Source: Anaerolineales bacterium
GTDB lineage: Bacteria; Chloroflexota; Anaerolineae; 4572-78; J111
Assembly: GCA_015075185.1 (NCBI GenBank)
Contig: JABTUW010000001.1
Coordinates: 372,001 to 436,000 of the forward strand
Length of the DNA: 64,000 nt
Direction of reading: 5' to 3'
Of this stretch, positions 8,537 through 17,501 are shown one piece after another (within the stretch, counting starts at the first letter, position 1; each line of letters starts with the position of its first letter). The position numbers were made by a program, and so were the translations under genes. A model generated the notes under the pieces. The model did not search any database. It was given only the letters and a program-made list of their open reading frames with translations, and was not told where the DNA came from.

Positions 8537-9763
8537 TTATTTTTCGGCCACAGGCACCAGTTTCTGTTCAATCAGCCAGTGGGCGATGGTTTCTCCGGCC
8601 AGCCGGTTGCCGGCCACTGTCCAATGCGGGTCTACCGGCCAATATAAGGCTTCACCCCCCGCCCGCGCTGCCTCGACAAAAATCGGGTGCAGGTCTAATA
8701 CCGGCAGGTTTCGCCGCTGCATCAGGGCAGTAAAGCGTTGATTGGGCAGGGTTGGATTTACTGTCAGCCCGGTTTCAGCTTTGACGGTTTGCTCCAACGA
8801 CTGGGCATAAGAGGCCTCAACATCGCCCTGGACGGCCACGTTGAAGGGTACAATCACCAGAGCTGCCTTAGCGCCAATTTGCTTCGCTTCGTCTGACAGA
8901 TGAAAAATAATTTGATCGGTCAATTGATAGGCGTAACGCAAAGCGTCGTCGTCTGCCTCCTGGGGCAGCCAGGGTATAAAAGGGTTAGCATAATCAATTC
9001 GAGAAGAGTTCCGAGCCAGTATAGGTTCCAACTGCTGGTATAAGCGGGAATGATGATAGAGATAATTAAGAACATTGCTCACCTGTTTTTGGGCAGGAGA
9101 GCATATTTTCCAGGTTGGAGCAAAGCCGGGAGCCGGAAACCAAGGCTCTGGGTCAAATTGGCCCTCACAGAGCGCAAAGTAGGGAAAATAACAGTTTGTT
9201 CCACCTGCGCCGGTGAGCCGATCATAGGGCAGCACATTGGTCAGATCATTGGCTGGCAACCACAATAGGACCACCAAATCCGGTTGATAAAACCGTCCAA
9301 GTGAGCGAAAATAAATAAGTTGCTGGGCTGGTCCCCATGCCCGAATGGCCCCACTAATAACCTCGAATTTGAGATTACCCGGTGCTCGCCCGTTGAGCGT
9401 TTCTTCCAAAACGTGATGATTCGTCTGAATCTCTTCAACCTGCTGCGCTTCGACAAACGAGTCGCCCAGCACCAGAATTCTGAAAACACCGTCAGGTTTG
9501 TCAAACGAATAGTCCCGGTCATGCATCCCTTGTGAATTCCAAGTTACGGTGTGTTGATAGCCATCCGTGTTTTGCGTAACTGAAGTGTTGGGATTTCCTT
9601 TCCAACCCAACAGCCGGTCGCAGCGGTGGAGTTCATCGCCGCCTTGATAAGGTGGTTTCAGGAAGCGGGCCGCTAATTCGATCAGAAGCAGACCAACTAT
9701 TAAACTGACCAAAACCAGGCCGGCTTTACTGGCTGCAACCGCCAGACGCTGGGATTTAATCAT
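8537..9763 (-). CDS. SGNH/GDSL hydrolase-like protein with N-terminal membrane anchor
   Basis: 408 residues. One N-terminal helix (about 13-32) anchors a soluble outer domain. Block I is 'ILVLGDSFVEA' with Ser102, and the last block is 'YWPVDPHWTVAGNRLAG' with the Asp378-x-His380 pair; together they give the catalytic triad elements of SGNH hydrolases. Related domains deacetylate or O-acetylate surface polysaccharides, and the position inside a glycosyltransferase array fits that. Direction of the reaction is not decidable. ATG start at 9763. Confidence 0.8.
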   Translation of the reverse strand: MIKSQRLAVAASKAGLVLVSLIVGLLLIELAARFLKPPYQGGDELHRCDRLLGWKGNPNTSVTQNTDGYQHTVTWNSQGMHDRDYSFDKPDGVFRILVLGDSFVEAQQVEEIQTNHHVLEETLNGRAPGNLKFEVISGAIRAWGPAQQLIYFRSLGRFYQPDLVVLLWLPANDLTNVLPYDRLTGAGGTNCYFPYFALCEGQFDPEPWFPAPGFAPTWKICSPAQKQVSNVLNYLYHHSRLYQQLEPILARNSSRIDYANPFIPWLPQEADDDALRYAYQLTDQIIFHLSDEAKQIGAKAALVIVPFNVAVQGDVEASYAQSLEQTVKAETGLTVNPTLPNQRFTALMQRRNLPVLDLHPIFVEAARAGGEALYWPVDPHWTVAGNRLAGETIAHWLIEQKLVPVAEK

Positions 9764-9795
9764 CGAGCATGTTCTTCACAAAGTAGACACCCTAC

Positions 9796-11526
9796 TCACG
9801 GGCTGGCTGAGTAAACGGTAATTTTCTCAGCCCCATCCTGATTATAGACCGGCGGCCAGCCGACAAACTGCTCCAGCCATGGCCCGGCGGCGTTGGTGTG
9901 GTCAATAATGTAGCGCACGTTGCGTTCCGCCAGAGCCGCCTGAACAGCCGGCCGCAGCACAGCCGGATCGGTCATGGCCTGGCCTTCCGGCCCCAACAAC
10001 AAATACAAAAAAACCTTTTCCAGGCTCCCTTGATCCAAATAAGCCGCCTTTTCCTGGGGCAGGCGGGCCAGCCAGCCCCCCACCAGCGGCTTGTGATGAA
10101 CAGTTTGGGCGTGGAGCAGGTAGTTAGCGTCCCACTTTAAGTCAATCACCGCGTAATCAGACTCGTCGGCGGCCAGCAGGGTATAAAACCTGGGTAACTG
10201 AGTGCCAGACCCGGCCACCGGCACGGCCAAAAATTCCAACAAGACCAGCAAAGCCGCACCCAGCGCGAACCAGGTTGAGCGCTTGGGCCAGCGCCGGGCC
10301 AATTCGGCCAGGCCGTAGCCGGCCAGCACCGCCGAGGCCAATGAGGTCATGACCACAAATCGGCCGGGGATGCCGCTGATAGAAAAACCCGGTACAAAGG
10401 CATCCAGATAATAATAAGGCAGCTTAGTTTCAAAAATTTGGCCGGCCACCTGCAACTGCGGCCCCAGGGCCAAGAGCGCAAAGCTCAACCCCACCCCCAG
10501 CCACCACCAGGCCATTTTACGCCCTCGCCCGGCTAATCCAACCAAACTCAGGCCCAGAACGCTGTAGCCCAGGTAAGCCGATGCGCCCGGCTCGCGCTTC
10601 TGGGCGGCGTAGGAAGTCCACGCCTCTTGAAACCAGTCTGCCCAGGTTAATGGCGGGCCGGGTATCCAAAAGCTGAGCACATCCACCGAATGGCGCAGCG
10701 GATTGTGCTCGCCAACCCATTCGGTGCTGCGTAATAAGCCGAACATCGGCACGATAAGCGGCGCTAACACCAGTCCGGCCAGCGCCAGAACCAGGCCCAC
10801 CCGCCCCAGCAGTCGTGACCAGGCAATCGTTCCCCCAACACCCCAGGCCAATACTGCCAGCGAGAGGAAGCCGCAAGCCATGACGTAATACCAGGAGGTC
10901 AAGGCGTTGAGCAGTATAAACAATACGGCCAGACCGGCAAAGAGAAGTCGTCCCTCCCGCACGAACTTGAATAGAAACAATAGATAAAACGGTATCCATT
11001 GGATGCTGACCAAATTGAGGTGGCCGAGTTCCAGCCGCAAAAAATGGTAAGGCGACAGGGCAAAGATCAGGCCGGCGACAAAGGCGGCCTCCCGGCGGCG
11101 AGTCAGGTAGAGCACCACATCATAAACGCCCAGTCCGGAAAAGACAAATGACAGCAGCACGATGAGATTGTAGGCCACATCGCCGCCGACCAGGCCGTAC
11201 AGGGGCAGGGACAGCAAGCCATCGGCGACATCTAAAGGGTGAAACAGCAGCGTCACTCCCTCTGGATGAAACAGGTAGGTTGTAAAAAAAGGCGACTGCT
11301 GGAGGGTCACCAGGGCCTCCCGCGTCCACCACAAGGCCCACATATTTTGCCCCCAATCGCCGAAACCCGGCACCCAGCCATCCAAGCGCAGCGCCAGCGG
11401 CCAGGTTGCCAGCAAACTTACCAGGGTGTAAGCGGCGGCAGGGGCAAACCAGCGCCAGCGCTGCCACGCTAACAGGCTGCTCGAAGAACGAGCCGGGACA
11501 GGGGCAAAAGGCCGGCCGGTTGTCAT
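9796..11526 (-). CDS. GT-C-like multi-span membrane protein
   Basis: 576 residues with about eleven spans. The first loop has 'GDWGQNMWALWWTREAL' and further on 'YNLIVLLSFVFSGLGVYDVV' and 'ALSPYHFLRLELGHLNLVS', a pattern shared with the next gene ('SPHRFGQLNHLELLVTQWLP'), so the two are paralogues. It has a short soluble C-terminus with no full LYWQ module. It overlaps the upstream gene by four bases (11523-11526). The likely role is transfer of a sugar from a polyprenyl carrier, by analogy with GT-C enzymes. Confidence 0.65.
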   Translation of the reverse strand: MTTGRPFAPVPARSSSSLLAWQRWRWFAPAAAYTLVSLLATWPLALRLDGWVPGFGDWGQNMWALWWTREALVTLQQSPFFTTYLFHPEGVTLLFHPLDVADGLLSLPLYGLVGGDVAYNLIVLLSFVFSGLGVYDVVLYLTRRREAAFVAGLIFALSPYHFLRLELGHLNLVSIQWIPFYLLFLFKFVREGRLLFAGLAVLFILLNALTSWYYVMACGFLSLAVLAWGVGGTIAWSRLLGRVGLVLALAGLVLAPLIVPMFGLLRSTEWVGEHNPLRHSVDVLSFWIPGPPLTWADWFQEAWTSYAAQKREPGASAYLGYSVLGLSLVGLAGRGRKMAWWWLGVGLSFALLALGPQLQVAGQIFETKLPYYYLDAFVPGFSISGIPGRFVVMTSLASAVLAGYGLAELARRWPKRSTWFALGAALLVLLEFLAVPVAGSGTQLPRFYTLLAADESDYAVIDLKWDANYLLHAQTVHHKPLVGGWLARLPQEKAAYLDQGSLEKVFLYLLLGPEGQAMTDPAVLRPAVQAALAERNVRYIIDHTNAAGPWLEQFVGWPPVYNQDGAEKITVYSASP

Positions 11527-14486
11527 TGGTTGTCCTGCTGACTCTCCGGCAGGCTGACCTGGACCGTGCCTACTTCGACAAAATCGGCTGCCCCGGCCGG
11601 CGTTTGTACGGGCAGGCGCTCCAGGCTGGCGCTATTGTACAGCCCGGCGATTAAGCGGTACTCTCCCGCCGGAGCATCAGCCTTAATTTGAAAGGCATAA
11701 TCATCGCTGACAATCTGGCCGGGTGGCCATAGGGAAGTGCTGTACCAGCCCCCTTTGGGCTGATTATCGTACTGGCCCCACACCTGCCCATCCGGGCCGA
11801 GGAGTTGGGTAAAAACGGTCAGGTCGTTTTCAAGGGGCTGGTCCGCCTGCCAGACCAGGGTGAAGCGCAGCCAATCGCCGGGAGCTGCCTCTGTTTGGGC
11901 CAACTGACTGCCCACTAAACGAATGGCCCGGCCCCAAACCGGCTGGTCACTCTGATTTGTCGAAATTGTGGGGAGCGGGGCAGGATGAATAATCACAGGC
12001 AGGGGTGGAATTTGGTCGGTGGGGATGGTTACGCCCTCGGCGGTGATGGGCAGGCGCTCCTGCCCTGCGGCGGTGCGCACGTAAATCCGCAAGCCGTAGC
12101 GGCCAGGCGGCAGAGAACCCGGCAGGGGCAGATCGCGCCCTTCACTCGTTTCAGGGGCAGGCTTAAACCAGGGCTGCGCCCTGTCTTCGCTCACCACCCG
12201 GCCAAAGGGATCAAGCAGTTGCACGATGGCCGTGTCGCCCGGTTGGCCGCCACTCCACTTTAAACCCACCTTCAGCCGGCCACAAGTGGTTGGGGCTTCC
12301 GGCGTGAGGCCGTAGGCGGCCAGTTGCGGCCCGTCGGCAAACTGCAAACCCAGCGGCTGCCAGGGTGTTGGCCCTTCTTCTCCCAAACTCTGCGAGGTTT
12401 TAGCAGCCGCAGAGGTTTCTGCGAGCGCAATCGTCCGGTCAAGCGTGGCCAGCCAGGCTCCCGCTACCCGCTGAGCCTGCCTGTCGCCGGGCAGGGGAGA
12501 TAGAATGGATTGGACCTCGCCCGCCGGAGTGACCAAGGGTTCGGTGAAATTTTTAGTACTCTGGTCGGCAAAGGTCAGACGGCTCGGGTGCTGGACGTCG
12601 GCCACAAAAGCGGCGGGACCGGCGTTGTGATACATCACCTGAACTGCCTCGGATAAACCATCTCGCCCTGGCGCAGGGGTCAGAGTAGCTGTGATCTGAT
12701 CCGGTTGGGCCTGGCAAAGGGAAGGAGCTACCCGGAGAATCAGCGCTCCTCCCACCTGGTTCACTTGACTAAAAGCGGGCCAATAGAGCGGCAAAACGGC
12801 CAAAAGCCGCTGCCACTCCTCCGGGGAATAGGCCGCCGAGTGCAGAACGACCCGGTTAATTCCCAATTGCTGAATAACATCCACCGAACGAGCATCGGGG
12901 AAGGTTTTGAACCACTGGCGCATCTCTCTGTAAATGGGTGGGGTAAAGCCCGTGCCGCCGTTGGCCAGTCGCCGCCAGTGGTAAGTGGCATAATATTCAT
13001 ACATAAATTCCGAGACGTTCTGGTAAGGCAGTTCCAGGATGACTTCGTCCGGGGCGGTTTTAGCCCGCAGCCAGGGATAGACAGCGGGAATGGCTGTCCC
13101 CGCCGGAATCTCAGGGCCGACGAGGGGAGCGGACCAGGACTCGAGGAGGATGAGGGCAGTTAGACCTATCGCTAAAGATATTTGAGTCAAGCTTGAAGCG
13201 TGAAGCGTGAAGCGTGAAAGAGTACTTGTCCCCCCGCCGGCCAGCCCGACCAGCCCCAAGACAACCAAAATCCCAAATCGTCCCGGCACGCGAATCCCCT
13301 GAAAAAAAGTGACCTGATTGTAGAGCCAGACATAAGGCGAAAATCTTAAAAGCGGAGCCAGGCCATGGCCAAGCGCCTCTTCGTTGAGGCCAAAGGAAAG
13401 CAACAGTCCGAGAAGAGTCAGCAGCAACAGAAAAATAACAGATGGGACAGTATAATCCCGGCTGGGAGAGGTGAGGTAGGGGCGGGAGGTTTTGCCCTTC
13501 GCTGTCCGCCGAAACGGCTTGAGATAATAAAACAGCCCGGCCAGAGCCAGGCAAAGACCGACCAAGCCAAAGGGCAGCAGGGGTTGAAACTGGTGGTCAG
13601 CCGCCTGCCAGCGGCCAAACGTCCAGCCATAGAGCAGGTTGTGGGGAATGGCGGTTAAATAATCCGTGAAGGCGGCGCTGTAAATCCGCACCTCGCCGGG
13701 GGTGCGGACGGCCCCCATCACGTCGCTAAAAATGAGATACATGCGCCAGATCGGCCAATTGAGCAGTAAGGTGATCAGAATCGAGAGGAAGGCCGCCACG
13801 CCCAGGCCCCAGCGCCAGTAGACTCGACCGCTTACGGCATAAACCAGGGCCAGCAAAGCGCAGGCCAGGGTCAAATTGAAGGAAAAGTGAAAGCCGGACA
13901 GAGCCTGCAGATTAAAAACGACGGCAAACAGCAGCGGGTAGCGCCAGCCGGGCCGGGTCAAGGTCCAGTGGAGAGCCAGCAAAGCCAGGGGCAGCCATTG
14001 AGTCACCAACAGTTCGAGGTGGTTCAGTTGGCCAAAGCGGTGCGGCGAGAAGGCGAATAAGACTCCGGCGATAAAGCCGGCCCAGCGCTGGCCGGTCCAG
14101 GCGGTGATCAACAAGTACATGGTGTAGCCGGAGAGGACAAAGGTGAACAACACCGATAGATTCATGCCCAACAAGTGGCTGTCACTCAACAGCAGAAAAG
14201 GCAGCATCTGGGCCGAAAGCAGTAAAAAATGTTCACTGTAGGCCAGGGTCAGCGGAAAAGGGTAGAAAATATTAGCATTGAAGATGTTCGCCAGGGCCGC
14301 CGGGCCGCCGAGAAAAGCATGGGCGTTCCACTGCATCCGCCATACATTCAACAGCGGGTCGGTGGGTTCGGGGACCATGCTGGTCAGTTTGAGGGAGAGA
14401 GGGTAGAGCATGACGAGGGTGAGCAAAAAAAAGAGGCCGAGGATGGCCCATTCTCTGATGCAAAAGGTGAACCGTGGAATATACAC
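11523..14486 (-). CDS. GT-C-like membrane protein with two C-terminal beta modules
   Basis: 987 residues. Roughly twelve membrane spans (about 10-440) are followed by a large outer region. The first loop is 'PTDPLLNVWRMQWNAHAF'. The soluble part has two beta modules, a divergent one at about 740-840 ('LKVGLKWSGGQPGDTAIVQL') and a typical one at about 870-980 ('LRFTLVWQADQPLENDLTVF', 'PAGEYRLIAGLYN'). A GAAGCGT tandem repeat lies in frame near 13200. The start is GTG at 14486 without a strong Shine-Dalgarno. Four-base overlap with the downstream gene. Confidence 0.68.
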   Translation of the reverse strand: MYIPRFTFCIREWAILGLFFLLTLVMLYPLSLKLTSMVPEPTDPLLNVWRMQWNAHAFLGGPAALANIFNANIFYPFPLTLAYSEHFLLLSAQMLPFLLLSDSHLLGMNLSVLFTFVLSGYTMYLLITAWTGQRWAGFIAGVLFAFSPHRFGQLNHLELLVTQWLPLALLALHWTLTRPGWRYPLLFAVVFNLQALSGFHFSFNLTLACALLALVYAVSGRVYWRWGLGVAAFLSILITLLLNWPIWRMYLIFSDVMGAVRTPGEVRIYSAAFTDYLTAIPHNLLYGWTFGRWQAADHQFQPLLPFGLVGLCLALAGLFYYLKPFRRTAKGKTSRPYLTSPSRDYTVPSVIFLLLLTLLGLLLSFGLNEEALGHGLAPLLRFSPYVWLYNQVTFFQGIRVPGRFGILVVLGLVGLAGGGTSTLSRFTLHASSLTQISLAIGLTALILLESWSAPLVGPEIPAGTAIPAVYPWLRAKTAPDEVILELPYQNVSEFMYEYYATYHWRRLANGGTGFTPPIYREMRQWFKTFPDARSVDVIQQLGINRVVLHSAAYSPEEWQRLLAVLPLYWPAFSQVNQVGGALILRVAPSLCQAQPDQITATLTPAPGRDGLSEAVQVMYHNAGPAAFVADVQHPSRLTFADQSTKNFTEPLVTPAGEVQSILSPLPGDRQAQRVAGAWLATLDRTIALAETSAAAKTSQSLGEEGPTPWQPLGLQFADGPQLAAYGLTPEAPTTCGRLKVGLKWSGGQPGDTAIVQLLDPFGRVVSEDRAQPWFKPAPETSEGRDLPLPGSLPPGRYGLRIYVRTAAGQERLPITAEGVTIPTDQIPPLPVIIHPAPLPTISTNQSDQPVWGRAIRLVGSQLAQTEAAPGDWLRFTLVWQADQPLENDLTVFTQLLGPDGQVWGQYDNQPKGGWYSTSLWPPGQIVSDDYAFQIKADAPAGEYRLIAGLYNSASLERLPVQTPAGAADFVEVGTVQVSLPESQQDNQ
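13190..13219 (-). repeat. GAAGCGT heptanucleotide repeat
   Basis: Three to four 7-bp GAAGCGT units in frame inside the membrane protein gene (encoding 'SRFTLHASRF'-type residues). Confidence 0.6.
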
Positions 14487-14504
14487 GAGAGTTGAACGAC
14501 CTTT

Positions 14505-14726
14505 TTAATAATTCCTATTGTGACATTTGTCGAGCCGTCGTAGAAGTAACTCTTTAAATTCCGCCTCTGGTAAATCAGGGAATCGGCGCCGCAGGCCGTG
14601 GATAAAGAGTTGCCGGGAAAATTCAGATAACTCAAAGACTTTGGCTAGCCGCTGTTCCGGAGTCATCCGACGCAAAACCTGGAGATATAGTTTATGATTG
14701 GGACGTTGTTTAGGATCTTTAGGCAT
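14505..14726 (-). CDS. Small conserved hypothetical protein
   Basis: 73 residues from the ATG at 14726; a TTG 36 bases further upstream is possible. The sequence 'MTPEQRLAKVFELSEFSRQL' followed by 'GLRRRFPDLPEAEFKELLLR' and 'CHNRNY' is one I associate with small proteins of cyanobacteria and Chloroflexota that have no known function. It is charged, probably all-helical, with no membrane span. No clear Shine-Dalgarno. It sits alone between two membrane transferase genes in the same direction. Its tidy composition, unlike its hydrophobic neighbours, suggests a real gene, perhaps the remnant of a mobile or toxin-antitoxin unit. Confidence 0.6.
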   Translation of the reverse strand: MPKDPKQRPNHKLYLQVLRRMTPEQRLAKVFELSEFSRQLFIHGLRRRFPDLPEAEFKELLLRRLDKCHNRNY

Positions 14727-14813
14727 CAGTGCAATTATAATTGACGGTGAGTTATCAGACAAAAGGGGCAGGTTTGAAGTTTCGGAGGCGATACGGGGAG
14801 AATTATCAACAAT

Positions 14814-14840
14814 AAATTGTCAATTGTTAATTGTTAATTG
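14814..14840 (-). repeat. TTGTTAA heptanucleotide repeat
   Basis: ATTGTCA/ATTGTTA/ATTGTTA units of 7 bp at the 3' end of the following gene, supplying its last codons and stop. Confidence 0.6.
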
Positions 14841-17387
14841 ACCTAATACCACACTATCCCCCAGCGACTGGCCGGCGAGGTTATCCCAAATAGGCAGCCG
14901 CTGCGAGGTGGCCGGGGCGTAAAGGCCAAAGACGATCTGGTAATCGCCCGGCGGGGTCGCGGGGTTAACCGGCAGGCGGAACTGGCGAGATGAACGCTGG
15001 CCGGGACGCATTTCGGTGGTCATTAAGCGGCAGGCCGGGTCGTCGTCGTGCTGGCCCCAGCGGGCGCCATCAGGGCCGACGAGGTGGACAAAAGCGCGAT
15101 AACGAGTCTCCATCGGGGCCAGGCTTTCCCAATAGACCGTCACCGGCAGCAAGTCGCCGGGGTGAGCGGGGGATTGAGGTGCATCGTAGCCGCGCAGCAG
15201 CAGCTTATCGCCAAAGTTAAGCGAGGCCGGCTGGCTGATGATTTCGTCCTGGGCCATGCGGGCCGGGGTCGTGAGCCGGTCGAAGGCGTGCCGGTATGCC
15301 TCCAGATCCAGCACTTCTGGCTGGCGGGGCACGGCGTTTTTCTCGTAGAGGTGGAGCATCGGTTCCTGATCTACCAGGACCACCCGGGTCAAGGTGTAGC
15401 CCCGGTCCATGATGGCCTGCTCCTCCTCCGGCCAGCCTTCCAGGTCGTTGCGCACCCAGTAATTTTGGGGATCATCGTAACAGGAACGCGGGGTTTGCAA
15501 GGTGTACCAAACCGGCACGGCAAAGGACTCGTTGACGCTGCGAAAATCGCCGGACAGATCTCCGCTGGCCCACAGGTAGCCGACGGCCTTCCATCCCCCC
15601 AGGCGCGGGTTGGAGAAAATTTTGCGCGGGCGGGGCAGGTCGCCGTAAAGAAGGTTGTAAATAGAGTTTGGATGAGCCGCCGAGTCGGCTTTGGCCCGCC
15701 AATAGGTTGTTACCTGGGCGTTGAAAGCCAGGTATTGATAGCCGATAATGAGGGCCAGGGCCAGGCAGAGGACAACAGTACCCAAGAGTAGACGGTAGAC
15801 GGCAGACGGTAGACGGGGAACTTGGATGGCAGTCCCGTTTTTGAACGCCGGTTGCTGGCTGCTGGTTTTCAGGCAGGCCCACAAATCCAACAGGGCGAAT
15901 ACCGCCAGCAAAGCCCAGCCAGTGTAAGCCACCTGGATGTGGTCGGCGGCATCTTTGGCCAGAAAGAGCAGAGCGCCCAATGGAGCAATAAACCACAGAA
16001 AGATTATTTTTATCTCAACGGCAGTCTGGGGCGACACGATTAGCAGTAAGGTCAAGCCGGCGTAAGGCACAAAAGCCAGATTGAGACTGCCTACCTGCCA
16101 GAGGGCAGGCCAGGCTACAGTGCTGACCATGGCCAGGCTCAGCCCGGCGAAGACAAGCCACCCCCACCAACGCCAGCGGGCAAACTGGCGCAGCAAAAGC
16201 CAGAAGAGGAGTAAAACCAAAATTGGCGCGTGATAGCGGCTGCTGTAGAGCTGGTCTTGATCGAACAGGTTGGCGACTTGATTGTAAAACAAGCCTTCGC
16301 CGATGCGGTCACTGGCAAAGTATTGGTAAACCAGGCCAATTTCAGGGTCTAGAAAGTAGGGCACGTAAAAGAGGGCCACCAAACCGCTGAAGAGCAGCAC
16401 TGCGCCAAGCACCCAGGACCAGGCCAGCCGTCCCTGCCGCATTTTCAACCAGGCAATGTAAACAAATACGGGCAGATAAAGCAGCACATCAGGGTGAGCG
16501 ATAAGACCGACAGCCAGAATGACGGCAGTATAGAAAAGAAACCAGTCGGTATCTTCTTTATACCAGCGATAAGCCAGCCAGACAGCCAGCGCTCCCCACA
16601 AAACAATCAGGCTTTGGTTCTCGACAAAGCGGGCGTAGGCCACATAAAAGCCGTTGACCGCCACGAACCCGGCAGCCAGCAGGCCCGGCGCAGCCCGGCC
16701 GCCGCTCATGCGCCGTCCCAGGGCAAACATCATGGGGACCAGCAAAATCGAGGTAATCACAAAGGGGGTGCGAGCGATGCCTTCAGTCACCCATCCGTTC
16801 AGATACCACAGCGCGGCGGGGAGCAGCCAGTGAATCGGTCCCTTGGTATCGAGATAAGGGGCATACTCCTCGCCTTTGTAGGCCCGCACGATCAGCCGCA
16901 TATTCTCCAATTCATCCTCGTGGAACTCGGCATAACCGAGGCGAAACAGACGGGTAAAGGCAGCGACCGCCACAATCGCCAGGAGAATGAGCAAGACGGT
17001 GCGGGAAGGCCAGGTGATTTTAGATTTTCGATTTTGGATTTTCGATTGACTCTTGATTATTAACCAGGCTATGCCGATCAGTGTGGCCAGGTTAAGGGCA
17101 ATCAGGTTGGGCGTTTCGGTGAAGGGGCCGGGGAGTAATAGCGCGATGAGCAGAGCCAGGGCTGACAGTACCGATGAACCGCCGATGACCAGGACAATTC
17201 GCTCAACGGCATCGTCGGTATTCAGCCAACCCAGGGCCGACATCCAGGCCCATCCCGGCAGGACAAAGGTCAAGGCCAGCGCTGCCGGAAATCGCAACCA
17301 GGCCCAATCCAGGCTGCTGTATAAAACGATGGCGTTGCCCAGGAGCAAGGCCAGGAATAAACTGATGGAGGTTCGGGAGAATGACAT
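14820..17387 (-). CDS. GT39/GT-C-type membrane glycosyltransferase with C-terminal LYWQ module
   Basis: 855 residues, close paralogue of the protein at 1546-4143: both have an N-terminal membrane pair, then 'RLGYAEFHEDE' (here about 151-161), about ten more spans, and an outer tail starting 'GGWKAVGYLWASGDLSGDFR'. The HEDE residues are the probable acidic active site of a dolichyl/undecaprenyl-phosphate-sugar transferase. The last ~120 residues are the beta module ('LLPVTVYWESLAPMETRYRA', 'PPGDYQIVFGLYAP'). It carries in-frame heptanucleotide repeats near 15800 and 17030. ATG start at 17387, just after a tandem repeat, with no good ribosome site. Confidence 0.82.
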   Translation of the reverse strand: MSFSRTSISLFLALLLGNAIVLYSSLDWAWLRFPAALALTFVLPGWAWMSALGWLNTDDAVERIVLVIGGSSVLSALALLIALLLPGPFTETPNLIALNLATLIGIAWLIIKSQSKIQNRKSKITWPSRTVLLILLAIVAVAAFTRLFRLGYAEFHEDELENMRLIVRAYKGEEYAPYLDTKGPIHWLLPAALWYLNGWVTEGIARTPFVITSILLVPMMFALGRRMSGGRAAPGLLAAGFVAVNGFYVAYARFVENQSLIVLWGALAVWLAYRWYKEDTDWFLFYTAVILAVGLIAHPDVLLYLPVFVYIAWLKMRQGRLAWSWVLGAVLLFSGLVALFYVPYFLDPEIGLVYQYFASDRIGEGLFYNQVANLFDQDQLYSSRYHAPILVLLLFWLLLRQFARWRWWGWLVFAGLSLAMVSTVAWPALWQVGSLNLAFVPYAGLTLLLIVSPQTAVEIKIIFLWFIAPLGALLFLAKDAADHIQVAYTGWALLAVFALLDLWACLKTSSQQPAFKNGTAIQVPRLPSAVYRLLLGTVVLCLALALIIGYQYLAFNAQVTTYWRAKADSAAHPNSIYNLLYGDLPRPRKIFSNPRLGGWKAVGYLWASGDLSGDFRSVNESFAVPVWYTLQTPRSCYDDPQNYWVRNDLEGWPEEEQAIMDRGYTLTRVVLVDQEPMLHLYEKNAVPRQPEVLDLEAYRHAFDRLTTPARMAQDEIISQPASLNFGDKLLLRGYDAPQSPAHPGDLLPVTVYWESLAPMETRYRAFVHLVGPDGARWGQHDDDPACRLMTTEMRPGQRSSRQFRLPVNPATPPGDYQIVFGLYAPATSQRLPIWDNLAGQSLGDSVVLGQLTINN
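15786..15817 (-). repeat. GTAGACG heptanucleotide repeat
   Basis: Four 7-bp units (GTAGACG, GCAGACG), in frame, encoding 'RLPSAVYRLLL'. Same unit at 17391 and 25715. Confidence 0.65.
17016..17050 (-). repeat. GATTTTC heptanucleotide repeat
   Basis: Five 7-bp units GATTTTA/GATTTTC/GATTTTG, in frame, encoding 'KSQSKIQNRKSKIT' between two membrane helices. Confidence 0.65.
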
Positions 17388-17390
17388 ATT

Positions 17391-17495
17391 AGGGAGTAGG
17401 GAGTAGACGGTAGACGGTAGACAGTAGACGGGGGGTATTTACCCAACATCTGCTATCTACTATCTGCCATCTGCCATCTGCCATCTGCCATCTGC
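17391..17495. repeat. Intergenic heptanucleotide arrays (GGGAGTA/GTAGACG and CTGCCAT)
   Basis: 17391-17431 has GGGAGTA then GTAGACG units; 17451-17495 has five CTGCCAT-like units. The 114-base gap between the genes at 14820-17387 and 17502-20561 is almost entirely this repeat. Confidence 0.7.
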
Positions 17496-17501
17496 AACCT
17501 A

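Noticed and set aside
13365..13658. Plus-strand frame of 97 codons inside the 11523-14486 gene
   Set aside because: It is antisense to membrane helices and rich in Gln/Lys, as expected of a shadow frame.
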